DNA of 64,000 nt from the NCBI GenBank assembly GCA_950022655.1, contig OX465589.1, positions 30,791,970 to 30,855,969 on the forward strand, read 5' to 3'. Made by a program: the position numbers and the translations under genes. The notes under the pieces are model-generated. The model was not told the DNA's origin and made no database searches. It was given only the letters and a program-made list of their open reading frames with translations. Below are positions 10,830 through 22,073 of this stretch, in pieces. The DNA comes from Alentia gelatinosa. Taxonomy: Eukaryota > Annelida > Polychaeta > Phyllodocida > Polynoidae. Position 1 is the stretch's first letter. Each line of letters starts with the position of its first letter.

Positions 10830-11310
10830 TTAATTCCGACATAACTTTTCCTGGCGGTTCTAATGGTGTTTGAATTGTTCGGATCTGATAATTAGATCTG
10901 CATTTATGAGCACTTAAAAAGCGTTCGGCGTTCGGTGCGAACCCGTGATGGAAAATTGGAATGTTACGTCAATTTATATCGCTTGCCCGCAAGACTCACT
11001 GTAGGGCGGGCCATAGACTTGCTCAAATCTTTGATTATGAACATTCATTGAATGATTATAGAAAATCAGAATACAATTATTTATTGTATGTGTCCTTCTC
11101 TGACTGGGACTGAGCCTGAGGACAGTCTAGGCGGGCCGCTGCTCCGTGATATGGATTTGATGTAAAATTTCATGTTTACGTTCACGGGTGAGCGTCGAAC
11201 AGCGCCCGCTTTTCGAAGTCTTATCACTCCAGATCTAATGATCGGATCTAAATGATCTAAACAGCATTGGAACCGCCAGGAAATGTTATTTTGGATTCCA
11301 AATCCCCGAC
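10830..11310. repeat. Foldback element
   Basis: Diverged inverted arms of about 140 bp (10845-10985 and 11150-11290). The left has TTTCCTGGCGGTT and GATC.GATAATTAGATCTG, and the right has their reverse complements (AACCGCCAGGAAA, CAGATCTAATGATCGGATC). The spacer of about 160 bp is unremarkable. Confidence 0.5.
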
Positions 11311-11492
11311 TCATTCACCGGAAAAGGCAGCGAGTTGAAAACGTAGATTTGTGTAAAAGACATCACTGACACATCACCTCTGTGGTTAAGAAGAATCCGT
11401 TTTTCATGCTCTAGGCGCGGCCACTAAATGTCAATCCATATTGTTGAAACTTTAATCTAAGATAGACTTAAAGTTTCAGAATCTGAGTCCTG

Positions 11493-11546
11493 TTTTTCAG
11501 ACAGTGACATCTTTACTAGTTTTTCAGACAGTGACATCTTTACTAG
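11493..11546. repeat. 27-bp perfect tandem duplication
   Basis: Two adjacent identical units start at 11493 and 11520, each TTTTTCAGACAGTGACAT plus nine more bases. Confidence 0.9.
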
Positions 11547-11630
11547 TTGTGATCGAAAAAGAGTGGTCAGTAATTTTTCCAAGCCTTACCGATGTAGGGA
11601 TCTACTCATGTGGAGTTAAGGACGGATGAT

Positions 11631-12015
11631 TCCCACCGCCGGTGGACGGGACCCACCGCCGGTGGACGGGATCCGCTGCAGGCGGACAGAGACCCACCGC
11701 AGGCGGCTGAGCGCTCCTAACTGGAGAGGAGAGTGTCGACAAGACGAAGGGACGCCGTGACGTCACCGATAGCCTATAAAAGGAGTAGCTCAGATGCATA
11801 GAGGACACTTACGCCCAGGAGCTCGAAGCAATCACTTCCGGCCTAGCCTTAGCCACGCCCCTGCCGCCGTGCCGGCAGCCTATCAATAGTCTATTAGCAT
11901 TAGATAAGAACGGATACACCCAAGGACATGAAAAGCCTGTGCAGCATTTGTTTATTGCAATAAACCTTGTCATCAACTCTATTCGCTGGTTCTCGTGGTT
12001 TGTCTTTCTGTTACA
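11631..12015 (+). repeat. LTR-like arm, plus orientation
   Basis: About 385 bp with a promoter-type order: repeats of CCCACCGCCGGTGGACGGG, then TGACGTCA (around 11759-11766), TATAAAAG (11775-11782), AATAAA (11959-11964) and a terminal ...CTGTTACA. This order of CRE, TATA, polyadenylation signal and CA end resembles an LTR. It is the mirror image of the arm at 12022-12413. The left boundary is uncertain. Confidence 0.5.
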
Positions 12016-12021
12016 ATATAT

Positions 12022-12413
12022 TGTAGCAGAAAGACACACCACGAGAACCAGAGAATAGAGTTAACGACAAGGTTTATTTCAATAAAGAAGTGCTGCACAG
12101 GCTTCCGGTGTTCTTGTTATACATATTCCTATATAATTCTCATATAATATATATATATATATCTATATATTTACTCATATAATTCTCAATAGACTATAGA
12201 TAGGCTGCCGGCACGGCGGCAGGGGGTGTGGCTGAGGCTAGGCCTGAAGTGATCGCTTCGAGCTCTGGTGCGTAAGTGACCCAAGGACGCCCGAGTCACT
12301 GCTATTATAGGCCGTTGATGACGTCACACCGTTCCCTCGTCCCGTCTGCGGGTCCCACCCACCGGCGGTAGGTCCCCTCCACCGGCGGTGGGTCCCGACC
12401 ACCAGCGGTGGGT
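12022..12413 (-). repeat. LTR-like arm, minus orientation (mirror of the preceding arm)
   Basis: Read on the minus strand it repeats the preceding arm: GCGGTGG motifs, TGACGTCA, TATAATAG (complement of 12302-12309), GAGCTCGAAGCGATCACTTC, CTGCCGCCGTGCCGGCAGCC, AATAAA (complement of 12073-12078) and CTGCTACA. It differs by an AT-rich insertion (about 12120-12195). The two CA ends face each other across ATATAT (12016-12021), giving a tail-to-tail pair. Confidence 0.5.
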
Positions 12414-12435
12414 CTATGTTTCGTTTGGTCGGTGG

Positions 12436-12950
12436 GCCGATCGGTCAATGGGCCGATCGGTCGGAGGGCCGATCGGTCGGAGGGCCGATCGGTCGGAGGG
12501 CCGATCGGTCGGAGGGCCGATCGGTCGGAGGGCCGATCGGTCGGAGGGCCGATCGGTCGGAGGGCCGATCGGTCGGAGGGACGATCGGTCGGAGGGACGA
12601 TCGGTCGGAGGGACGATCGGTCGGAGGGACGATCGGTCGGAGGGACGATCGGTCGGAGGGACGATCGGTCGGAGGGACGATCGGTCGGAGGGACGATCGG
12701 TCGGAGGGGCGCTTGGGCGGAGGGGCGATCGGTGGGAGGGGCGATCGGTGGGAGGGGCGATCGGTGGGAAGGGGCGATCGGTGGGAGGGGCGATCGGTCG
12801 GAGGGGCGATCGGTCGGAGGGACGATCGGTCGGAGGGACGATCGGTAGGAGGGACGATCGGTCGGAGCGGCGATCGGTCGGAGGAGAGATCAGTCGGAGG
12901 GGCGATCGGTCGGAGGGGCGATTGGTCGGAGGGGCGATTGGTCGGAGCGT
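12436..12950. repeat. 16-bp minisatellite (GCCGATCGGTCGGAGG family)
   Basis: About 32 units. The first base triplet varies in blocks: units with GCC at the left, ACG in the middle, and GCG (some GGTGGGAG) at the right. Because 16 is not a multiple of 3, the three plus frames all encode the same 16-residue period (ADRSEGRSVGGPIGRR), which explains the long overlapping open frames here. I do not call a gene. Confidence 0.9.
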
Positions 12951-13667
12951 AGGGAATCCCCGAAAATGATGTCACACTATTTTGTCTCAACTCGCGAGTT
13001 CTGTGTGTTCGTCCGCATTGAGCGAACCCCTTGGAGCCTCACAATTGGTAGGTTTTCTCCAAACCCTTTTGTTGGTTGAGTGAGGGAACTTACTTCGGCT
13101 CGTGTAGTCATACACCCGGCTTTACTAAATATAAAGATCAATATACCTAAGATCTTGGAGTCTGATTTCGTGTCCAGTTGGACACATAATCTATAAGATG
13201 TCGCAATCTGTATGATATTGGTAGCGCAATTATAGGTTTCATAGTAAACCGTCTTTACTTTCTAATCACTGTTTGAATTCAAGTCAATATTGATATTAGT
13301 AGATGAGGTTCATGAGATTGATGAAGAGTTCTATGAATGAGCCACCATTTTGATGCATAAAACATAGAGAAGTAAGATCTCATTAGTTCTGCTTGTCTTA
13401 ATATGGCATATAATGTAGAATATCTGGGCCCTGTTTTTCAGTCACAACATAATCGCCTAACGATACCCTTGATATCTTTGTGAGTGGAAGACAGTTTGGA
13501 AGACAAAAAATGACCGGTATGCTATAGACAGTATGGTAGTGTGCCACGTGAGATCAGCGCTAAAAGTATCTCAAGTATAGAATTGTCTTAGGTTCTATCA
13601 AACCTCACTGTGCATATATATAGAGGATTTCCCGTACTTCCCATGCAAATAAAGCGATGAAACTTTA

Positions 13668-13809
13668 ACATATATATGACCTATAATCATACTAAATATG
13701 AAGAAGATCGGCCTCTCCGATCTGCCGATATTGGCGTTTGAATTTCATCATTGCAAACGTCTACATCCGATCTTCTTCATATTTGGTACAATTATAGGTT
13801 ATATATATG
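13668..13809. repeat. Inverted repeat with 43-bp arms
   Basis: The left arm 13668-13711 and right arm 13767-13809 are near-perfect inverted copies around GAAGAAGATCGG / CCGATCTTCTTC. Short matching sequence outside (CCCGTACTTCC / GGGAAGTG) suggests a larger decayed foldback. Confidence 0.6.
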
Positions 13810-14073
13810 CTTTCATGGCTTAATTCCTACGGGAAGTGAAGTTGCGCATTCGGTATGACAGATTGTAGGACATTTTGGACCAAGTGACCCTAAGATTGTC
13901 GTGACTATAGCACACCTCAGACCACCCTAAGTGTCTTAGACCTAAGATCTTTGGCATATCTTCTAAGATATTATGGTTATAGGACACTGACGCCTCAAAG
14001 ATGTCTTCCATAAAACTATGACTATCTGGTCAGTCATACACACACTAATACTTTTACATATCTTTCTCAACAG

Positions 14074-15170
14074 CACTTGCCAATTGAGGATGAGTTGAGG
14101 GTAACAGGCCATGAGGAAGAGCCAAGGTAAGTTATGTATTTATTCTACCCCTCATATAAATCTCCTGCATTATTGGGTATTTAAACCATGGGAGGGCAGA
14201 CCAATATTACTTGTTGGGCGCTCCAACGTGGTAGGGCCAGCTGCGACAAGTATTAAATGGTCTCCCATTGTGACTGGTTGAGCAATTGTTTCACATGTGA
14301 TAATCTGTAGTTCTCTTTGCGCAGACGCACTCTATTTCCTATGGCTGCCTCCACCACTGACTTTGGTGCTATATAGTGGTATTTTTGGTAACTATTTTCA
14401 TCATCAATAATTATCTAACTAAATATCTCAGATGGCCCTTTTCTAACTGGAATTCTTCTGCTTTCTCTTGTCCTTACAGACAGCCTTGCCTGGCTTGTTG
14501 GTGAGACCAGACACGCAGGGACCCGGCTTTGGGCACAAGACACCAGCTACCGGCTTGTACCAGTGCCCAGCACAGAGGACCGGGCATCCAGCCTCAAGTG
14601 GTATCTAGATAACGAGAGCACTGTGGGCTACACTACAGGACTACGCTGATCCAGAAGGCTGGGTTCGAGCAGGATGACGTGGCACTGCAACTTGCCACTC
14701 AGGAAATCCATACATCACCACTCAGTGACATCCACGGACATACATTAGGAGGCTTTGCTGGGTACTCACCCTGCTGATCGACTGGACTCCCTCATAAAGA
14801 CATAAATTCACATTTGGTGATGAAAACTGCAGTGATTAAGTTGATTCATGCTTCCTTTAGATCGCTAAATATCTATTTGTTGTTTTTAGGTAACAGGTAA
14901 AACATACATATCTATGCATCTGTAACATGAATATCTCTGAATATTAATTCGAGGCTTTTCTACCTGCTAATTAACTGCACTATTCCTGATATCTATGATT
15001 GTCACATACTGTACAGTATTGAAATATGTATTATCTATATATAAGAATGTATTTTGTATTCTTGTTAACAAAAATTGTACAAATTAATTTACATGATTTA
15101 AGTGAGACTAAATGTATTTCAATATTTTCAAATATTTATAAGGTAAAATAAAAACATTGCTGTTAAACAT
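14074..15170 (+). other. Exon-like splice signals and polyadenylation signal
   Basis: An acceptor-like TTTCTCAACAG ends at 14073 and a donor-like AAG|GTAAGT is at 14126/14127, bounding a 53-bp piece. A strong polypyrimidine acceptor, CTTTCTCTTGTCCTTACAG, ends at 14479. The sequence after it has one frame of 55 residues with balanced composition (around 14482-14647), and AATAAA-type signals occur near 15147. The frame of the 53-bp piece does not join the 55-residue frame without a stop. This could be a decayed multi-exon transposase or a chance cluster. Confidence 0.2.
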
Positions 15171-15599
15171 AAACCTGTCTTTTAATTGTTTTTATATTTC
15201 AGATTAAAGAGTATATTATGGTTCTATAAAGACGTTTTTTAAACGTTTTTTAAACGTTTTGAGACATTGATGGAAAATAAACGTCTTAAAAACGTTTTTA
15301 TAAAGTATAAAAAAGTATTAAAAACGTATTTGAAAACCTTTTAAAGGAAAGGTATTTAAAAGTAAAAAAAAAGGTAACTTACAAACCTTTAACCAAAATA
15401 TAACATTTAAAAAACGTTTTAAATACGTTTTTAGAAAACGTTTTGAAAAACGTTTTAAAGATGTTAAAAAGCGTCCGCGCAAACACGTTTTAAAAACGTT
15501 TTTGGAAAACGTTTTTTGGTATTTGAAGAACCTTTCTAAAACGTTTTAAAAACGTTATTTTGCTAGCTAGCAGGTTCCAATATAGACGTTTCAGCGGCC

Positions 15600-18500
15600 G
15601 GCCTCTTTTGCCGTGAACGGTACGCGTCCCTTGTTTTGAGGGTGGTAGTGGTAGAATTTCGCCATTTTCTCCACAAATTGATGATTTATGAATAAAAGAT
15701 GACCATTACTACAAGGAGAAGACGTGTAGCTTTGCGTCTGTATGTATTTTGTCAATATAAACCATCGTTTTATATTGGAAAACTTGAATCGAAGTTGGCC
15801 TAAAATAGGAGTCTATGAAAAAAATAACCGTCCATGGCGTCCGCCTATCCCAGGCTGTACACATTACTCTAGAAGATTTGTTCGCATCAATATATATAGA
15901 CGTTTAAGTCGATGAAACCCCCACTCACATTCAAATATGATCCCTACCTACACGATTCTAAAGTATTACGAAATAAAACAATGCCTAAGGGGCCCTAAGC
16001 AATATCAAAAGTTTAAACTCGCGCACCATAGCAAAACCGTTGCCGGGGGCGGGAGTCGTAGTGTCAATATGGCACATGGATGGCTAAGCTGATCCCTCTA
16101 CGCAATGGAAGCTGTGTAAAATCATTTCCCCTCGTCAAATAGCGGATTAACAACAGAAATAGAGCCCAGCATGTTCAAGATAAGGCTTGTGCCTACAAAA
16201 GGATATACATTTTCTGGCGGAAAACCAAACGACAGTGCAGTTAATATGGTGATAACTTCGGATTTTTTTAAAGCCTGGGAGGATACGTGTCAAGTCCAGT
16301 GACAGCGCCATGTCTGCTATACCGTCTGCTACAAATCGGTTCGATTTAAATCATCCTATGGCGTCAACAGTGTAAAATGAGACCAGCATCGTGTTCGTCT
16401 GATCAGCAGCTATACGAGGGTATCAGCCTTGACACGGTGGAATTAACCTAACGTTTTGTAAATAAGATCGGCAAAGCCTCTATAGAGTACTGTCTAGATT
16501 ATAAGGTTGAGTCTATGGGAAGCTGTGTCACTGCTCGAACGGTGGGGTTGTCAAGTTATAATACAAAATCAGCTCGCACCGGGTTTAAACTTTAGATTCA
16601 TGATAAATCATATATATATTCATATTCTACAACCTCTAAGCTACCTATGTAAATAATATCCAGGTTCGGCGAGTTCAGATTTAATAATTCATATTTAACC
16701 TTGGATATCACGCAGTCGGCTTGCTGGTTCAGTCAAATTTTAGAGCAGCTTATCTAAATCATATCGGACAGGGTTTAAACTTTAGAATTAACCACAGGGA
16801 AGTGTATTTTCACATTCTATAGACTCCAAGGTTTGTTCCCGTTTATATTTTATCATATTTAGACGAGAAGAGACCAAGATATTAAAATATTAAGATGCGA
16901 GTTACGCACATTGAATTCTGGCCTAGCTCGATCCACCATTGCTTTTACTGTGTAGTTAGGGTTGTCAAGTTATAATACGAAATAAGCTCGCACCGGGTTT
17001 AAACTTTAGATTAATGATTAATCATATATATATTCATATTCTACACACTCTAAGCTACCTTTCTATGTAAATAATGTCCAGATTTAATAATTTAACAAAT
17101 TCAGATTTAATAGTTCATATTTAAACTTGGGTATTATGCAGTCGGCCTGCTGGTTCAGTCGAATTTTAGAGCAGCTTTTCTAAATCATATCGAACAGGAT
17201 TTAAACATTAGAATTAACCACGGTAAAGTATATGTGGACATTCTATGGACTCTAAGGTTCCTTCCAGTATGTATTTTTGGGTTATCTGGTCACTGGCGAA
17301 TTAGAAATTGATTATATTGTTTTGTCAACGCGCAGACTATATCAGAACGGCTGTCCATAGCTTACTGTGTGGAGGGGGCTGCCGAGTGGGCACGGATTGA
17401 ATAATAAATCATCTCGCCCAGAGTTTATCATTGGAATTAATGTAATTCTGTTTATATATTAATCATCTACACAATTTAAGCTACAATCCTATGTAAATAT
17501 TGTCCAGATTAGTCCAGGTTAGAATTAATGATCGAAAAAAGAAAGTCAGCATTACGCATTTTTGTATTTCTGCTAACTAAATGATCTGTCTCGGGGTTTA
17601 AATCTTAGATAAATGAATTTTCGTATATTCTAAGGTAAACTACACACTCTCAGCTTCATAATGCTATAATATTGTCCATTTTGGTTGATTTTAGACTAAG
17701 TAATCGAAATATTAAGATGCGCCATACGCACCCTCTATACTTTACTCTAGGGTGGGTAGGGGAGTGCAGATCTGGGACAGGCACGATTCAGAAAATCATT
17801 TATTATAAGTATTTAACTTGAATTCTATTACTGGAGACATTAATATATGTAGACTACAGAATCTAGGCTTTCTCCTGATATATATTTTGTGTATTTCTGA
17901 CAATGTGGAATTTAGTTATCGAATTTAGAAAATTAAAAGTACTCGGTGAAAAAAATGGCTTATCGTGCCATAGCTAGGTTCTAAGACATCTGTTTCAAAA
18001 TGATTTATTTTAAGCTTTCAGCATTGAATCTATGGACGGGGACTTGGATTAGGGTAAACTGCACTGTCTGAGGTTTGTTTTTACGAAGTATGATTCATTT
18101 TGAACCAGCGGAGAAATTAGAATTGAATTAAAAGAAATGGTCATATAGCTACAGATTTACTATAGGTTTGGTAGGGGAGTCTGGCTCATGGCAAGACAGG
18201 AATTCGAAAATCATTTATTATGAGGATTTAACTTTAAACATTAATATTCGTAAACTACAGGTCCTTAGCTTTCTCCTGATATATATATTTTGTGTATTTC
18301 GGACAATGTGGGAATTAGTTATCGAATTTAGAAAATTAAAATTACTCAGTGAATAAAATGGCTTATTTCTCCATAGCTAGATTCTAACACAGCTCTTTCA
18401 AAATGTATTTTTCTAGGCTTTTCACCTTGAATCTGTGGACGGGGAATTATATTAGGGCAAACTACACTGTCTGAGGTTCGTTCATACAAAATATCATTCG

Positions 18501-18943
18501 ATTTGAACCAGCGGAGAAATTAGAATTGAATTAAAAGAAATGGTCATATAGCTACAGATTTACTTTGGGTTTGGTAGGGGAGTCGGGCTCTGGGCAAGAC
18601 AGGATTTCGAAAATCATTTATTATGAGGATTTAACTTTAAATATATGACTGGAGACATTAATATTCATAAATTAGAGATTCTCAGCTTTCTCCTGATATA
18701 TATAATGTGCAATTCGGACGAGTTGGGACTTAGATATTGTGTTTTGAAAATTAGATTCGATCAGTGATAATATTGGCTTATCTCGCCATTGCTAGGTGCT
18801 AAAACATCTTGTACAAAATGATTTATTTGAGGCTTTTCACCTTGAATCTATGAACGGGGAGTTAGATTAGGGCAATCTACACTGTCAAAGGTTTTTTTAT
18901 ACGAAATATCATGAACTTTGAACCAGCGGAGAATTTAGAATGT
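15600..18943. repeat. H-family tandem array, degenerate, about 410-bp period
   Basis: Recurring blocks are CACCGGGTTTAAACTTTAGAT at about 16577 and 16987, and AAAATCATTTATTAT at about 17790, 18206 and 18613, with GGTTTGGTAGGGGAGTC at the last two. Each period holds two half-units of about 205 bp. The first 300 bp are less clearly repetitive. The array continues at 26004-26114 and 30668-30780, so both the YR block and the satellite element inserted into it. No gene was found. Confidence 0.55.
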
Positions 18944-19098
18944 AATTATGACATACGCCGGACTGCCAATAAAAGTTTTTTATTACAACTGATAAAATTG
19001 ACAATCAGTGATAAATTGTAACTGATAAAATTGATGATCAGTGATAAATAGTAAGAATACAACAGTGATAGTTGGAATTAAAAAACATTTACAAAGCC
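18944..19098 (-). repeat. 155-bp direct repeat, outer copy
   Basis: Differs from 20940-21094 at only about 2 positions. Read on the minus strand it begins with the last codons of the DIRS YR gene (GGCTTTGTAAATG) and ends ...GGCGTATGTCATAATT. It therefore duplicates the 3' end of the YR retroelement. Confidence 0.9.
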
Positions 19099-19161
19099 TT
19101 ATGGCATATATGTAAGACATGGATAAATAAGTCATAAGATATTTAGGAGAAACCGAACGAG

Positions 19162-19284
19162 AGTGAACCTTGTCAAACTTTATCTCACAAAGGCTCATCC
19201 GACGAGATTACTACGCGAGGCAAAGCCGAGTGTGGTAATCTTGGAGGACGAGCTGGAGTGAGATAAAGTTTGACAAGGTTCACT
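19162..19284. repeat. Hairpin downstream of the Crypton gene
   Basis: Arms of 27 bp (19162-19188 and 19258-19284; core GTGAACCTTGTCAAAC) are perfect inverted copies, with weaker inner pairing (GAGATTAC / GTAATCTT). It sits 3' of the minus-strand recombinase gene and could be a terminator-like or terminal structure. Confidence 0.6.
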
Positions 19285-19759
19285 CGAGCTCGGTTTACTA
19301 TTTATCCTACCCCTTTTAGACTACTTATTTATTTATAACAGAATTAGAAAATATGCAAACACTCACCGATATCCCGAAGAATTTGTGTAAATATCCATTT
19401 TGGTCCCCCCTACTAACTCTGCTGTCTATTGCTGCGTTCGGCGATATGCGTAGTAAATTACCGATTTTGCGTTAGTTGTTCGGTCGAGGTCAAGTCAAGA
19501 ATATAATCCCGGTCGAGTTAACTGCACACGTTTAAATTTTATGGAATCTAACTAATTGACAGCTACATTTATGTTTCACTACAAGATTTAAAGACAATAA
19601 CACCTTTATTTTCAACTAATAACCTTTTATTTTGTTGTTTATTCAAAATATCAACACGAGCAATTTCCTTGGTTACCGCTTCTAGGTCGAACCGAAACAC
19701 AACACGTCTATTCTAGCCTTATGTACAGTATAGCCTCATAACTTTATTCTAGCGGCACA

Positions 19760-20759
19760 TCAGTTATCTTCGACCGGCAGTCGAGGAGACAAGTTTACTT
19801 GATTCTGGGAGTGTGAGGAAGTTGTCGACGATACATTGTAATTGATATTTACACTTATGTTTCCGCTGATGTTTGCATTTTGAAACATACCGCTTACCGC
19901 ACGTGTGAATTCGGACCGGGAATCTACACTGACTCCGGTCACAACGGCCAGCACCTTCGCTGGCGGCGGAAGCAGCTCACATGTTGCGCTGGATTTATCT
20001 GGATTTACCGAAATTGCGGCAGTTGAAGGACGTTTTGTTGATAAGGTTAGTATATTACTCATTTCCTGCTGCTGCTCTTTACTTGCAACTGCGTATCTGT
20101 TCAAGCTATTAACATTCTTATGGCCTGTAAGCTGGCAGATCAGGTTGGGGGGGACGTTTCGATTTTGGAGTGTCTGGCACACTGTCTTCCGCAAAGAATG
20201 GTTGGTGTACTTTCCCTTCAACCCAGCTGCTTTCGCAATATTTGGGACCACTTTCGCTAGGTAATTGACCCCCATCACACAAGTTACATAGCATAAGGTA
20301 TCATTCAGTGTGGTTTTTGGTTTTACGGTCAGGAAGAGGGCAAAGTTATCTACACATGTTAACTTAAGCCGTTTTGACACAAACAATTTGTACAAGTTAA
20401 CAATGCACCGTCTCCCCCCCCGTCGCCCATAGCTTAGGACTGAAAGCCCGAGGTTCAGAACCTTTTACTCCTTTCCTTGTTTTTGTGGATCTTTCGTTCC
20501 ACATCAGAAACTCCCTTTCGTTTTCTTCTTCTACTTTGATATCGCCAAAACAACACTGGCGTGCCTCATCGCACCCTCGCCAGCCGAATGCTTTCGTGAA
20601 ATAATAAATCAACGTGTCCTGTAGCGACTTGGGGGAGTTAGCGCCTAGGAGGCCCAGGGTCCAAAACTTGTCCTCGTCTTCCACCGTTAAGGCCTGGGCA
20701 GCATTGGGTTTGTTACTGAGTCCGAGCTGCTTTAGTTCGTTCCTCTTGCTCGCTAGCAC
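19760..20759 (-). pseudogene. Crypton-type tyrosine recombinase (DUF3504/KIAA1958-like), frameshifted
   Basis: Two minus-strand frames (20759-20397, 120 residues; 20395-19760, 211 residues) together cover a tyrosine recombinase of the Crypton family, which cuts and rejoins DNA through a catalytic Tyr. The first frame carries LGLLGANSPKSLQDTL and GWRGCDEA, matching the conserved N-terminal part with the first catalytic Arg. The second has NHSLRKT (H-x-x-R), LTGHKN (His) and LNRYAV (candidate Tyr nucleophile), followed by a low-complexity tail. All key residues are visible, but the frames are offset by one. A run of eight C at about 20411-20418 lies near the break and may be a slippage or assembly error. 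A hairpin and a 155-bp retroelement repeat flank it. Confidence 0.75.
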
Positions 20760-20939
20760 GTTTCTACAAGCCAGAAATTCGTCAGATCGTAATAAACTGT
20801 ACTCGTACCCCCTATCGCGAAGATGTCTGAAAAAAAGATTTAAACGATTTGCTTACTAGATTCAGCCTATATTTAACATGACGACGCTGTCGCTTTTAAT
20901 CATAAATTCGCAATTACTTGTATATGCCAATTAAATGCC

Positions 20940-21094
20940 AATTATGACATACGCCGGACTGCCAATAAAAGTTTTTTATTACAACTGATAAAATTGACAA
21001 TCAGTGATAAATTGTAACTGAGAAAATTGATGATCAGTGGTAAATAGTAAGAATACAACAGTGATAGTTGGAATTAAAAAACATTTACAAAGCC
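20940..21094 (-). repeat. 155-bp direct repeat, inner copy (3' end of the YR retroelement)
   Basis: Nearly identical to 18944-19098. It overlaps the last seven codons of the YR gene, so it is the native 3' end of the retroelement. Confidence 0.9.
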
Positions 21095-21952
21095 AAAAGA
21101 AGCAGTGATGGCGGCGGCCGTAGTGGCGGTGATTTCTTTAGGGACGTAGGCCCGAATGCCCGATACCGAGCTCCAGGCTCCGTGTGTCATGATTGTCTGT
21201 TCGGGGATCCCGGCGGCCGCGGCCTGACGAGCACCCGAGCGCCGTAGGCTGTGTATAGTGAAGCTGTCTGCCCCATCATAGCCGGCCGCCTTGAGGCCAG
21301 CACGGTATAACGGGAGGACCGCGTCGACCCGAAGGGGGCGTCCTCCAGGGCCGATAAACGCAGGTGCCGAGGAGGACGCTGGGAACAGGGTGACATACCG
21401 GTCCCAAGCCTCTGCCAGGCAGTAGCGTCCGCCGACTCGCGGGATTGGGAGGCGCAGGTCCGCCGCTGGGCCATGTGTGGTTTTGGTCGACCTGACAAGC
21501 AGGGTGAGGCCCGTAGGAGTCCTAGAAACATCGGCACGTCGTAGAGTATGTCGCATGTCCGTCGTCGTGCACAACAAGTTAGATTGCCTCAGGAGCGAGG
21601 CGTATCAGACCAGGAGGAGCGTCCGGGCCGGGGAAGCCGCATCGCCCGCCCGGGCGAGAGCGTCGGCGAGTAGTTTTATGTACCCAACCGGGACCCCCGG
21701 GGCCGGCGTCGGTATGTGGGTTGACGCCTTATCCAAGCGGGTGAGTGTGCGTGTGACTAGGGGGGCGGTAAACACAGATACGTCCACACCCTTTAGTCGT
21801 AGCCAAGTCTTGGCGCCCGACAAGTAGTTACGTATGGAGGCACGACTCCGCATTGAATTGGCCAAGAGTTGGACGTATAGAGCCAGTTGGACTGGGGACG
21901 GAGCATCCGGCTGGAAACCGTGAAGTTCCATGAACGAGAGATATGCAGTCAT
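21074..21952 (-). pseudogene. DIRS-type tyrosine recombinase with one in-frame stop
   Basis: The minus-strand frame runs from 21952 to 21074 with one internal TGA at 21605-21607. The upstream part (115 residues) is a helical core-binding domain; the part after the stop carries the catalytic domain. Just after the TGA, LLRQSNLL has the first Arg; later come FTIHSLRRSG (H-x-x-R), MTHGAWSS (second His) and IRAYVP (Tyr), all in the expected order and spacing for DIRS/Ngaro YRs, which integrate circular cDNA. The stop is TGA in an Arg-favouring position, consistent with CGA-to-TGA decay. It is the last gene of the element and ends inside the 155-bp repeat. Confidence 0.85.
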
Positions 21953-22073
21953 CTGGCGTCGTAGGTTATCCTCGGTGCCCGGAGCGATCGCATGGCGCCA
22001 GGTCGCCTCCAGTTGTCGGATTAGCCTTGGGTTAGCACTTTCTGAAAGTAGAGGGGAACATTACCAGTGGGCT

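Larger units (their letters stand above)
10055..15556. mobile_element. Element with AAAACGTTTT clusters at both ends
   Basis: Both ends (10055-10197 and 15228-15556) are packed with variants of the palindrome AAAACGTTTT. The density falls to almost nothing between them. Subterminal arrays of a short palindrome at both ends are usual for transposase-binding regions of some large DNA transposons, but the superfamily cannot be named. The middle holds nested foldbacks, an LTR-like palindrome, a minisatellite and exon-like signals. No transposase was recognised. The outer flanks (GCTAAC / GCTAGC) only hint at a target duplication. Confidence 0.5.

Noticed and set aside
12388..12990. Four long overlapping open frames (146-193 residues) on both strands
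   Set aside because: They follow from the 16-bp minisatellite, whose period makes every frame open; no sign of a real gene.
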